From the NCBI GenBank assembly GCA_963789555.1, contig CAWBKY010000008.1, positions 23,722 to 87,721 on the forward strand: a DNA stretch of 64,000 nt, written 5' to 3'. The translations under genes and the position numbers were made by a program. The notes under the pieces were generated by a model, which made no database searches, was not told where the DNA came from, and saw only the letters and a list, made by a program, of their open reading frames with translations. Of this stretch, positions 20,156 through 30,128 are shown piece by piece. The stretch's first letter is position 1, and each line of letters opens with the position of its first letter. Origin of the DNA: JACXTP01 sp963789555. GTDB taxonomy: Archaea > Thermoplasmatota > Thermoplasmata > Methanomassiliicoccales > UBA472.

Positions 20156-21392
20156 TCATCGACCGGTCGCTTGTTGCTTTTTCGGTTCGCGTGTCACGAT
20201 GCGCTTGAGCGAGGGGCTCAGCTCGAGGCGCTCGATGAACTCTTTCGGGTCGTGCTTCTTGAGGTAGAACCTCAAGGGTATCGTCACCATGAGGGTGCCG
20301 ATGGTGTTGCAGACCATGTCCCGGATGGTGTCCCAGGGGCTGTACTGCATGTTGATGCCAGCATATAGTCCACGACGAGCTCGAGCACCTCCCAGTACAT
20401 GCTGAACGTCATCATGATCAATGTGACGAACAGCGGGGCCCTCTTGCCGAAGCGGGTCTCCTTATCGAACAGTCTCGACCGCCACCAGCGCATAGAAGAC
20501 CAAGAGCGCTATGGTGATCGAAGCGGCCAAATGCGTCACCGTGTCGTACCACACGATGTCATCGTACATCATCAGCAGCACGCCGTAGGCATGCAGGAAC
20601 AGCGTGACCTGGATCGGTATTATCAATATCAGCGGCAACCTCATCACGCTGGCGTGCCGGAACATCATCGGCATCAGGCAAAAGACGGCGCAGAGCACGC
20701 CGGTCCACAGCTTATAAGGGGTACGGTCCGTGCTCAATACCGAAAGGACGGTCATCACAAGGATCGACAATGATGCGATCATGCAGATCACGTCGGTGAC
20801 GGTCGATCTTCTTCATGACCTCTCTCCAGGCAAGAATCTTGTAGAGTTCCAGGGAATCCGCGCGCTTGAAGTACTCGTTGAAGACCACGGCGTAGATGAC
20901 GGTGACGAACGAGGACACCGCCATCGGCGTCATGAGCATCAGGTTGACTGTGTCGTTGTCCAGCGTGTTGCTGAAATCGCCATTGAAGATCGGGTATCCC
21001 GTGGCGTACATCCAGTAGATGGTGGAGAAGGTGTAGAGCACCGACAACGAACCGGCGAAGGTCATCGCGAAGAGCACCACCCACCTCCGGGGCAGGGAAA
21101 CATCCGTCCTGGCGTTCAGGAACACCGCGATCATCACCCCGAAGGCCATCATGGCGCATGCCTCCACGGCGATCGACACCTCGTAATAGTACTCGAAATC
21201 GGCAAAGACGTCGGCAGCGGTCAGGAGGATGAAGAGGACCATCGGCACGATGGCGATGCGCATGAGGCGAACATCGTAACCTTGGCTTCTATCGCCCGTC
21301 ACCATCATCGGTGCGCAAACTACCGTGATCCCTGTGACCGGGACCATGAGGCTCGCCCATTCCTTGTTCCATATCGCGAGAAGGGCCATCAC
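20156..21392 (-). CDS. Polytopic membrane protein with DUF2238-like C-terminus
   Basis: About 412 residues. The N-terminal 200 residues hold about six membrane segments of an unrecognised family (WASLMVPVTGITVVCAPMMV to KIDRH). The C-terminal half resembles DUF2238/YjdF proteins: DDIVWYDTVTHLAASI, YWEVLELVVDYM, and DTIRDMVCNTIGTLM, with conserved acidic residues inside membrane segments. It ends in a basic cytoplasmic tail EPKKQQATGR. Phase changes near 20800, near 20475 and near 20350 (the last a one-base deletion). Whether one or two genes are present depends on the first of these shifts, but the joined protein is continuous. Confidence 0.6.
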
Positions 21393-21506
21393 GATGGAGA
21401 GGATATGATGACGAGGCTATACCGGTTCATCTGGGCTCCCTCGATTCAACAAAATTTACCTATAATAACTTTGCCCGCCAGACCTGAGGGTCGGATTTCC
21501 TGTCCT

Positions 21507-21933
21507 TCAAGGAGAACGCCCGTAACGGACCTTGAAGATGTACTCCCGCAGCCCGGCCAACCCAGTACGGCCATCGATGTCCACCTCCCTAACATCCCTG
21601 CCCTTCGCGACCCAGGACTTGGACCCTGAATCCCACTTGCAGCCCAGCCTTTTGAGCGGGCCCTTGAAGGGCTTGGTGTCGCCCGAGATGATGGTGTCAT
21701 TGCCACTGGTGGGAGATGATGACCCTGCCCCGGGCGGACGGGTACCTCCGCCCCTCCTCGCGCAACAAGGACTCATATTTGGACCCGGCCATCGGATCGT
21801 TGGGGTCCACCCTCCCGATCCTGGACTCGATCCACACATCGATGCGGTCGTACCCGGGATTGGACCTGGGCCTTTGCGCCGTGGGCGGCGCGCTGCCACC
21901 AGAACCTATTCCGAACAGCTCCCTCAGACCCAT
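21507..21933 (-). CDS. Small protein with DUF5710-like C-terminal motif
   Basis: About 140 residues in two phases joined near 21710. N-terminal part: MGLRELFGIGSGGSAPP, a flexible Pro/Gly linker, then YDRIDVWIESRIGRVDPNDP. The C-terminal part carries SGDTKPFKGPLKRLGCKWDS with SKSWVAKG, resembling the small N-T-[YF]-x-K-x-x-L-K-x-L-G-x-x-W motif found in DUF5710 and in some DNA-associated proteins. ATG at 21933 follows GAGGGGGTC. An upstream ATG at 22023 is possible. Role unknown; the primase-like pair lies just upstream on the same strand. Confidence 0.55.
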
Positions 21934-22105
21934 CGAGACCCCCTCATTCGAAAGGATTTGAGGCGGAGAACCACTCCCGTTCAACCGCCTGGTGTAGTAC
22001 GCAGGGACGAATGTCCTCGTCATCTTCCCGAAGGAATCACTTGGAGTGCAGGTTTACAATCCGAACCTGCGGTTAAATAGTTTTTCATTTGGTAAAAAAT
22101 GGTCC

Positions 22106-22639
22106 TCATAACCTTATCTCGGCATCGACCAGCTTGAACTCGCCGTTGCCATGGACCTTGCTGTATTCAAGAGGGGTCAGACCATGTCGCTTAAGGAAGT
22201 TGATGTGGCCCTGGCTGACGAAATTGCTCTCCCTGACCTCGGGGGGGCACTCCAAGTAGGTGACGAACTGCGCCGAAGGCTCCAGGACCTTCATATCCTG
22301 ATCGACCAAGGGCCCCATCCTCAAAGAGACCCGGTCGTAGTTCCTTAGCTGGACGGCCGAAGGCGAATGTACAGAATCCAGTATCTTCTGGTACCGGTTG
22401 CGTTGGACCGTCTTCAGACAGATGGCCTGGTACGCCTTAGGGAGCTCGAACAGGTAGATATCCGTGAGATCGTACTCCTCCTGGACCTGCCGCAGGGTGC
22501 GCACGACCCGTTCCTGCGAACCTTTGGGGAGGGAGAGCAGCACCGCATGCCGCCCTTTCGTCCCCAGAACGGAGCTGGTGATGAACGTGGTGTAACCATG
22601 TTCGAAGTCCTTATCGATGACCTCTGGCCGTCTCTTCAT
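22106..22639 (-). CDS. Unknown protein paired with primase-like gene
   Basis: Intact 177-residue protein of no family I recognise. It has an alternating alpha/beta pattern: TTFITSSVLGTKGRHAVLLS, a long charged helix KGSQERVVRTLRQVQEEYDL, YLFELPKAYQAI, then VHSPSAVQLRNYDRVSLRMG and SQGHINFLKRHGLTPLEYSK. No signal peptide, membrane segment or obvious metal site. The start ATG at 22639 is 7 nt after the primase-like stop, so the two are almost certainly co-translated, and a job alongside the primase domain (accessory or large-subunit-like) is the best inference. Confidence 0.65.
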   Translation of the reverse strand: MKRRPEVIDKDFEHGYTTFITSSVLGTKGRHAVLLSLPKGSQERVVRTLRQVQEEYDLTDIYLFELPKAYQAICLKTVQRNRYQKILDSVHSPSAVQLRNYDRVSLRMGPLVDQDMKVLEPSAQFVTYLECPPEVRESNFVSQGHINFLKRHGLTPLEYSKVHGNGEFKLVDAEIRL

Positions 22640-22646
22640 CTTGAGC

Positions 22647-23390
22647 TTAGGAAGAGGTCTTCAATTTGAACCGGGGTATCTTGGCGTGGTCCTCCAGGCT
22701 GGCGATGCCATCGATCCAATCGACCACGGGGGAGCGCAACTGGTCGACCGTGAGGTATTGACAGCAGTAACCTGTCTTCGAATTGATGGTCCCGGGCAGG
22801 CGGATGATCCTCCTGGTGTCCGCCGTGACCGTGGTGTCGATCTTGATCCCCTTCCTGACGATCTCCTCCACCAATGCTTTCCTCCTCTGGATGATGGACC
22901 CCTTCCCTCGAAGTGGATATCTGGCTCAAGGGTCCTATCGATATCGTCGAACACCAGATGGAACCCCTTGCTCCCGCTGAAGGCGGCATATTTCAGAGGG
23001 TAGTCCTCGGTCGGACAGCAGGTCGAGGAGCCGGACCGCGTCCTTCCTGGCCCGTTCCAGGTTGAAGATGGACAACGGCCGTCGGTCCAGATCGAACGCC
23101 ACATCGTGGCCTAGAATGATATTTCCGGCCCCCAATAGTCCGTGCTCTTCTTCGGTCTCGATGCGACCGAGGTGGGGTCGAGGTAGGTCGACGTGGAATA
23201 ATAGACGTCCGATGGCTCGCAATTTGATCAACCATCTCTGCAGGTCCCCTGGGGAACGGATGGCATCCTTGACCTTGAAGAACCGGCCGTTGGGCAACAG
23301 GAACCGGAAATGGCGCCGGTTGATGTCCGTGATGAACCTCAGGTCGGGAGGGTTCCGTTCATAGAAGTCCCTCAACTGGTCCGCGCCCAT
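22647..23390 (-). CDS. Short archaeo-eukaryotic primase small-subunit homologue
   Basis: About 248 residues in three phases. AEP motifs: VAFDLDRRPL (catalytic D-x-D), FSGSKGFHLVFD (S-x-H-type nucleotide-binding motif), and TRRIIRLPGTINSKTG, the conserved late block of PriS proteins. The phase shifts near 22985 (insertion) and near 22915 (a likely missing G in a GGGG run). It is clearly shorter than a canonical archaeal PriS of about 330-360 residues, and the N-terminus is compact (FYERNPPDLRFI, RHFRFLLPNGRFFKV). ATG at 23390. A separate, genuine replicative PriS would be expected elsewhere in the genome, so this may be a specialised paralogue. Confidence 0.75.
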
Positions 23391-23495
23391 GATGCTGGTA
23401 TCATCGAATTGGGATTATTTATCCGATTTCCAATTCTCGATGATGGGGCCCGCTAGCTCAAAGCCATTCGTAAGGGCCCCTGCCGTCGAACGAAA

Positions 23496-23946
23496 TCAGG
23501 AGGACAGCTTCGCCACCTTGACCCAGACCCTTCGGTCTTTCTCGATGGCTCTGGACGTCACGACGACGTAGTATTTCGAGCTCGATGGAAGTTTGATCTG
23601 ATGTTCAAAGTCAGCAATGGTCGTTCCCTTCAGGACCGCCCCTTTCGTGTAATCGTGCTTCTCATACTTCTTCAGATTATCCAGGTCGACCAGGTACAAC
23701 GAGAAATGCTCGCCGTTGACCTCCTTCGCTTCGACCGAGAGCGACGTCCCCCTCTCCAACTGTCCCAAGGATATCGACTCGTGCTTGTCTGGCCTGATGA
23801 GGACCTCCCTCTCGACCAGGACCTCCTCGAGCGTCCTCTTTCCCCCTTCGGTCCCTTTTTTGGGCTTGTCGCCCGCCCTTGACCTTTCGCTCCACTATCT
23901 TGACCTCAAGGTCGGGCCCCTTCTTTTTCTTACCCCAAATTGCCAT
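23496..23946 (-). CDS. Hypothetical protein with beta-sandwich C-terminus
   Basis: About 149 residues from the ATG at 23946 (MAIWGKKKKGPDLEV). The first third is highly basic and probably disordered; after a one-base insertion near 23880 the frame continues GDKPKKGTEGGKRTLEEVLV. The last 100 residues look like a beta-sandwich: ISLGQLERGTSLSVEAKEV, FSLYLVDLDNLKKYEKHDY, SSKYYVVVTSRAIEKDRRVW. That arrangement of a soft hydrophobic load, a Y/F-rich centre and a final YYxVV strand is reminiscent of GOLD/p24-like domains, but this is pattern judgement only. No neighbours explain it. Confidence 0.55.
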
Positions 23947-24017
23947 TTGAAACCCCATTCAACTAACTAACATCATTATATTTGCCTGGGCATACCTCGA
24001 TAGGATGCCCGGGCTAG

Positions 24018-24302
24018 TTAATGCTTGAACCTCTCCCCCTTATCTAGAAAGACGATCTCTGGCTTCCCCATCACACCGGCCTCCTTCATGGTCTTTTTTA
24101 GCGGCTCGGATAAGATGAACATCTCGGCCTTTTCCAGGCTCTCCATCTCCATCAGGATGTGGACCTCGTTGGGATCGTGGTTGGAGCGGAAGATATGACC
24201 ACCCATCGATCCTCCAGATTTCCGGTTAGCAGTGTGATCGTTAAAGAACTTCTTCCATTCATCGTAATCCCTCACCTTATGTCGGATCATCACGTGGATC
24301 AT
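24018..24302 (-). CDS. Dimeric alpha/beta-barrel (ABM-like) protein
   Basis: 94 residues with the ferredoxin-like alpha/beta-barrel pattern of antibiotic-biosynthesis-monooxygenase-type and cyclase-like small proteins: HVMIRHKVRDYDEWKKFFND (first strand and helix), GGHIFRSNHDPNEVHILMEM, ESLEKAEMFILSEPLKKTM, and a last strand PEIVFLD. Such proteins bind small aromatic or haem ligands or are uncharacterised. Unbroken frame, stop TAA. The T/A-rich stretch before 24302 is short; monocistronic. Confidence 0.7.
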   Translation of the reverse strand: MIHVMIRHKVRDYDEWKKFFNDHTANRKSGGSMGGHIFRSNHDPNEVHILMEMESLEKAEMFILSEPLKKTMKEAGVMGKPEIVFLDKGERFKH

Positions 24303-24542
24303 AGGACTTGCCCCCTTTCTCTTCAGACGATGTGCCGAACGACTTTAGGTCTACAGATTGGCCTGACCGTTCGCCCATCGTTGGGCTCGACTTGATAAGG
24401 ACGGGTATTTACTGATTGTGGAACGTCGTGATATGAGGGTGGAAAATTGGTAAGGTCCTTTGGTCGTTTGGCCTTGGGGTGTTGAGCGGGGACGAGACCA
24501 CGTAAGCGGGGCGGCCACCAATGGATGCGATGGCCATCCACC

Positions 24543-25025
24543 TCAGGGTGCGCCGAGGATGGCGCTGGCGAAGGCCTCCACCTTCTTCTGCCAACCCGCC
24601 TCAAGCGGTCCCTTCAGACCGGTCACGTATACCTTGGTCTGGGCGACCTTGACCAGACCCTTTTCCTTCAGCAGCTCGTCCATGATCGGCAATACGTGCT
24701 GACATTTGCCCAATTCCTCCTCGGTTGGCAACTTACCGGTCTTCTTGTCTGGTTGCGGGGCCGGTTCGGTGGTCAGGAGGGCGCACTTCGTCCCCTGGGG
24801 CAGTTTGACCTCCTTCAGGAAGCGCTGCATCCCTTTGATGGGCTTGCCGAAGCGTCCCGGCGAGCTGAAAACATACAGATCGGCCGGCGATAGCTCAACC
24901 TTCTTCATATCGTCGATATGATGGACCTCCACCGCCACACCTTTGGCTGCCATCTATCTCTTGAACTCCTCCGCTACCATGGCCCCGTTGCCATAGACCG
25001 ACGCGTGAAAATATTCGATCTTCAT
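24543..25025 (-). CDS. Flavodoxin-like protein with in-frame UAG
   Basis: About 160 codons. The FMN phosphate loop region HASVYGNGAMVAEEF is at the N-terminus, then KGVAVEVHHIDD, LYVFSSPGRFGKPI (the second FMN loop) and TKCALLTTEPAP. At 24954-24956 an in-frame TAG lies between EEFKR and MAAKG, in the middle of the first helix; the ATG directly after it could only restart a protein lacking the FMN phosphate loop. The phase on both sides is identical. So the gene is either mis-sequenced, broken or reads UAG as an amino acid. Electron carrier or small flavoenzyme. Confidence 0.75.
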
Positions 25026-25254
25026 AATGACCGATGGAACGATTAGGTCCGGACCAAATAGTTCTTTTTATGAGCGTCGGTCAGATCATTCTGAAGAAGG
25101 ATGCCATCGTGAAGGCTCGAGATGGCTGGTCCAACATGGACTTTGTATCGGCCTTTACGCTCGGAGATTATGCAAAATGATCGGGGCGACTCAACTTTGC
25201 TCAAAGAGCTAAGTGATGGACCATTTTTAATAGATGAGAGAATAATAATTGCCC

Positions 25255-25658
25255 ATGAACGAGTTCGAGGTGGCGAGGATCCTGGTGGAGCACCTTTCAA
25301 AGGTAAGGGAGGATGAGCTGAGGGCGGCCTATCCCGGCAAGAACATCATCATTGGGCCAGTGCCGAAGTACCCGAGATGCACCATCGTCGTCCGTGACGA
25401 TGACGCTCGCGCATCGTGCACAGCGAATGCATCGAGAGCATCTACTCGCTGGTGAACCCAGGGATCCACAGACACCAGAGACATATGGCCACCGTATCGG
25501 AGGAGTTCGTCCTGCTCCTTCCCCAATCGCTGAACCATAAGGGGCTGCCAGGGTTCCTGGTCACAGACATCAAGGTGCATGGTGGGGGTAACAAGGTGGG
25601 GGCCTTCATCTATAACGAGGGCGGGGCCATCAAGCCGTACCAGCCCCCGAGCGATTGA
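25255..25658 (+). CDS. Hypothetical protein, about 134 residues
   Basis: Unrecognised protein in two phases joined by a one-base deletion near 25410. It begins MNEFEVARILVEHLSKVRED, then YPGKNIIIGPVPKYPRCTIVV, then after the shift IVHSECIESIYSLVNPGI, SEEFVLLLPQS and ending YNEGGAIKPYQPPSD. Mixed alpha/beta, no signal peptide or membrane segment. ATG at 25255; TTTTTAATAG at about 25224 is a likely TATA box, giving a very short leader. Upstream of the large FN3 gene but separated by 260 nt with its own promoter. Confidence 0.55.
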
Positions 25659-25856
25659 GATTAGTGAGATAATGGAGGCCATGCGGCTTGATCACCAACG
25701 TAAATTGATTTTTACACCGAGGTCATATGTTATTTTTATTCTTCATTCCCTATTATTAGCGATCGATGCCCTGGTATCGCCTATTTTTGAATGGTCTGAG
25801 ACTATTGGTCTGATGGCCCATATTCTGGTAACATCGTTGATAATGACCTCGTTCTG

Positions 25857-25866
25857 TTTATATATT
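25857..25866 (+). promoter_or_regulatory. TATA box for the FN3 surface-protein gene
   Basis: TTTATATATT about 55-63 nt before the ATG at 25920; transcription would start near 25887. A GAGGTCA Shine-Dalgarno sits directly before the ATG. Confidence 0.5.
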
Positions 25867-25919
25867 CACCTCAGACTATTATTTTATGGCGAGTTGATAT
25901 TCCTCCATCAGAGAGGTCA

Positions 25920-28900
25920 ATGCAGAGCATCCGTTTGCTTAGCTGGGTCTCTCTATTCTTTCTAGTCCTTCTGATACTGTTCACATTGATACCAGCTCCA
26001 GGGATGGGGGATCCATCGATCGGCACACAACGACGGGCCGTCCATGGATCCCACCAGGTATTCCGACGCTCCGGCCGATATCGAGGCCACATTCCCATCG
26101 GCGCCGTTGATCTCATCCGCCACCCCGGGGGACGCCCAGGTGGTCCTGGTCTGGATCGCGGCCTTGAACCATGGTTCCCCGATAACGAACTATAAGGTGT
26201 ACCGGGGCACGACCTCGGGCGGTGGGATGCTGGTCGCCACCATCGGGGACGTCCTGACCTACAGCGACCCTGGCCTCACCAATGGTGTGACATATTACTA
26301 CAGGGTGAGCGCGGTCAATGCGATCGGGGAGGGTGCACTGTCGAACGAGGTCTCGGCCACCCCGGCCACCGTTCCCTCGGCCCCCACCTGACCTCGGCCA
26401 CGCCCGGTGATGCCGAGGTGGCCCTGGCATGGACCGCCCCCGCGGATGGCGGTGCGCCTATCACCAGCTATAGGGTGTTCCGGGGGACCTCGTCCGGTGG
26501 AGGTGAGCCTGCTCACGGACCTCGGCGACGTTCAAACCTACATCGACACCGATTGCACCAATGGAGTGACTATATTACTACCGGGTGAGCGCGGTCAACG
26601 CGATAGGGGAGGGGCAGCGGTCCAATGAGCGCGATGCCGAGCCGATCGGGCTGCCATCGGCCCCTCAGAACCTCCAGGCCACCCCAGGTGACGCCTATAT
26701 CAATCTCACCTGGGAGGCCCCGTCGAGCGATGGCGGCAGCGACATCATCAGCTATGAGGTCTGGAGAGGTGCGACCTCAGGTACGGAGTCGTTCCTCATC
26801 GATGCCGGGTCTGACCTCTGGTTCAATGACACCGGCCTTACCAATGGGCAGACCTACTATTATGTCGTCAAGCGCGAGGAACGCGATGGGACCGGGCCCG
26901 AACTCGAGCGAGGCCAACGCGGTCCCCAGCCCTACGATGACAATGCCCTCCGAGCCTGAGGGCCTGGTGGCCACACCATCGAACGGACAGGGTCCTTCTC
27001 GTCTGGTCCGCCCCCACGAACAATGGTGGCGCGGCGATCACGAATTACACCATCTATCGCGGGACGGCCTCGGGCGGGGAGACGCTGCTTGCCATCGATC
27101 GCAGACCTGCTCAGCTACACCGACACCGACTGCACCAATGGCCAGATCTACTATTACAGGGTCGGTTCCGTCAACTCGGTGGGGGAGGGGCCGCTGTCCG
27201 AGGAGGCGTCGGCCATTCCCGCCACGGTGCCAATGGCACCTTCCTTCCTCACGTCAGCGGTGACTGGCGATGGGCAGATAGCATTAGCGTGGATCGCCCC
27301 GGCAGATGGTGGTGCGCCCATCACCAACTACAGCATCTATCGAGGCACGACCTCGGGCGGGGAGACGTTGCTGACCAGTCATCGGGAACGCCCTGATGTT
27401 CAATGACGCTGGGCTCGAGATCGGGACCACCTACTACTATGTGGTGAGCGCCATCAACTCGATGGGGGAGGGGCCCATGTCCAACAAGGTGTCTATCGCC
27501 CCGTCCACGGTCCCTTCGGTACCCCGAGAGCTGGACGCGGTCGCAGGGGACACCGTGGCGGACCTGAGCTGGACCGCACCGTCCTATGTCTGGTCTATGG
27601 CACCCTGATCTATCATCTGTTCCGCGATGGCTCCGAGATCTGGAGCGGGACGGATACGTATTATGGCGACACCTCCCTCGAGAACGGGGTCACATACTCA
27701 TATCAGGTGTCGGCGCAGAACTCGATCGGCTGGGGCGCCAACTGCACCGCCATCATGGTCACGCCGATGTCGGGGGAGTCCGTCCCGACCGCCCCGTATG
27801 GGATTGACGGCCAACCCCCGGGACTCCTTGGTGGACCTGAGCTGGTCGTCGCCCTCCTATGTCGGTCCAGGGCCGATGACCTACCATCTGTTCCGCGATG
27901 GTTCCCATGTCTGGAGCGGGACGGCCCTGGGGTACACAGATGCCGCCGTGACCAATGGGGTCACCTATTCCTATACCGTGGCGGCGGAGAACTCCATTGG
28001 GCTATGGTCCGAACAGCACTGCCGTGAGCGCCACGCCGATGGCCGGAGATGACGTCCCCTCCACCCCGGTCGGGCTTACGGCATCAGCGGATAACGAACT
28101 GGTCGAACTGTCCTGGACCTCGCCAACATATTCGGGACCGGGCACGCTCACCTACCACCTGTTCCGGGACGGGGCGGAGATATGGAACGGCAACTCAACG
28201 ACCTATGTCGATTTCATGCTCACCAAAGGTGTGCAGCACTCGTACACCGTGGCCGCGGAGAACTCCATCGGATGGGGGCCGAACAGCAGCGCCGTGCTCG
28301 CGACCCCGTTCGGCGTCCCCGATGAGCCCTGGGGACTGACCGTGGTCGTCGGTGATGGACGATCGTCCTTGCATCTGGAACGGGGTGAACTACTCCGGGC
28401 CAGGACCGTTGCTGTACCATCTGTTCCGGGATGGGATGGAGATATGGTCCGGTCCCGATACATCATATGATGATACTGGACTTGTGAAGGGCCAGACCTA
28501 TCGAATACAATGTGGCGGCCTCCAACTCGGTGGGATGGGGCGGTAACTCCTCGAGCGAGGATGGGACGCCCTGGGGACCCCCCTCCATACCGACCGGACT
28601 GCATGCCATATCCGGTAACGGATTCGTCCTGCTGAACTGGACCATACCTTCTTACCTAGGTCCTGGGACGATATCCTATCATCTGTTCCGTAATGGCACC
28701 CTTCATTGGTCCGGCACATCGCTCGAGTTCAACGACACCTCCGTGGTGAACGGGATCGGCTACTCTTATTCGGTGGTCGCGGAGAACGATGAAGGGATGG
28801 GGGTCGAACAGCAGCTCGGTGAACGCGACCCCTAACGGGATGGTGCCCGTCCTGCCCGGCCCACCGACCGATCTGGAGGTCGAGGCGGGCGATGGCGAGG

Positions 28901-29334
28901 TCACCTTGAGCTGGAAGGCACCGAGCGGATCTGGCGATGCGTCCCTCACCGGTTACAACGTGTACCGTCGCATCCCATCTGGCGTTTACAGCCTCATAGC
29001 TACGGTGATCGGGACCTCCTATATCGACCACAACGTGACCAACGGTCATGAGTACCAATACAAGGTGTCCGCAGTCAGCGCCCTGGGAGAGGGCGACGTG
29101 ACCGCGGAGGTCATGGTAATGCCGGAATCGTCTTATTTGGGGGTGGTCGATGGGGCGGGCATGCTGCTCTTCCTTATCTCTGTCGCGCTACTGTCGGTCA
29201 CGGTCATCGCCGTGGTGATCGTCCAGAGGAGTAAGAAGGAACTGGTAGTTCGAAAATATTCCGGTATCAGTCTGGAGTCCTCTCCACTGCTTCCGTTCGA
29301 GATTTCTGAGACCTCGGCCGGGATGGTATTCTGA
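25920..29334 (+). CDS. Surface protein with eleven FN3 repeats
   Basis: About 1,138 residues. A signal peptide (MQSIRLLSWVSLFFLVLLIL) leads into eleven fibronectin type III-like repeats of about 85-95 residues, then one membrane segment (about 29155-29225) and a short cytoplasmic tail. Repeats 1-5 share ITNYKVYRGTTSGG and TYYYRVSAVNAIGEG; repeats 6-10 share TYHLFRDGSEIWSG and YSYTVAAENSIGWG; repeat 11 is of the first type. The C-terminal anchor points to a cell-surface adhesin or scaffold. Eight or more single-base phase changes scatter through it, more than in any other gene, as expected for repetitive DNA in a noisy assembly. Sorting partners not seen. Confidence 0.85.
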
Positions 29335-29353
29335 CGGATGTCCGGAAATGTTC

Positions 29354-30100
29354 TCAGGCTGACCAGGAGATGATAGTCGTTCAATTGTTCAATTTCGACG
29401 GTGGCGTCGATGATGGTGCATTCCAGCAGGTGCCCTCCCGCCGTGCGGTCATCGGTCAGGAAGTGGAGATGATACCCGACGGAGTCGACCCCGTCCATGC
29501 TTTCGGGGAAGAAGAAGCCCACGGCGGTGCCCTCGACATCGTTGAGATCGAATATGGTCTGATTTGCCACCGCATCTGCCAGACGGTGGGTAGGGCTTGG
29601 TCTGCGACCGGGACGCTTCTCGTTTCCGCATAGGCAAAGAGACCGACCACTTTTATGGCATAGATGGCATCATCGTTCGGCAGCATCAGGCCGATCTCAG
29701 ACCTCAGCTGCGAATAGTTGGAGATGTTGGCGACCGCAAATGTCTGGTCCATGTCGAAGAAGGTGACGGTGGCGTAAGGGGTCCTCTCCGAGGGGGCTAT
29801 CTCCCTGGGATGGCCGTCGGTGGGGATCTGATAGAAATTTCCGTCCAACGCGATACATCTCCCCATCCAACCCGTTTAGGGTGCCAATGCCAAAGTCACC
29901 ATGCTCTGCGAGCTCGGCGAAGGTGGTGTTCCCATCATAGTCGCCTGCGGAGAACGTGCTGAAAGGTGCGATCTGGTACAGCGTGCCCTCCTCTGATGGT
30001 ATGGGTTGATAAATAGGCAGCGAGTAACAAACATCGCGACGATTATCACCGCAGCGATAGGTACGAACATTTTCCATGGAGGGGCATCATCCATTCCCAT
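29354..30100 (-). CDS. budA: Acetolactate decarboxylase, membrane-anchored or secreted
   Basis: Converts 2-acetolactate to acetoin. Recognised by LYQIAPFSTFSAGDYDGNTT, HGDFGIGTLNGLDGEM, AETRSVPVAD and the zinc site GYHLHFLTDDRTAGGHLL (H-x-H-x10-H). About 247 codons. The N-terminus carries one hydrophobic segment (KMFVPIAAVIIVAMFV) then TRC, so the enzyme is probably exported or anchored, as in some bacterial homologues. Phase changes near 30035, 29840 and 29580. The 3' end is uncertain: without one more shift near 29370 the frame would run far into the convergent FN3 gene; with it the stop is TGA at 29354. Starts 28 nt after the gldA-like stop, same operon. Confidence 0.85.
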
Positions 30101-30128
30101 AACCCGTCCTGATATCCACCACGACCAC

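Noticed and set aside
25579..25965. Plus-strand frame with several hydrophobic stretches just before the FN3 gene
   Set aside because: It begins inside the real gene ending at 25658, overlaps the signal peptide of the FN3 gene, and its hydrophobic parts follow from AT-rich promoter DNA.
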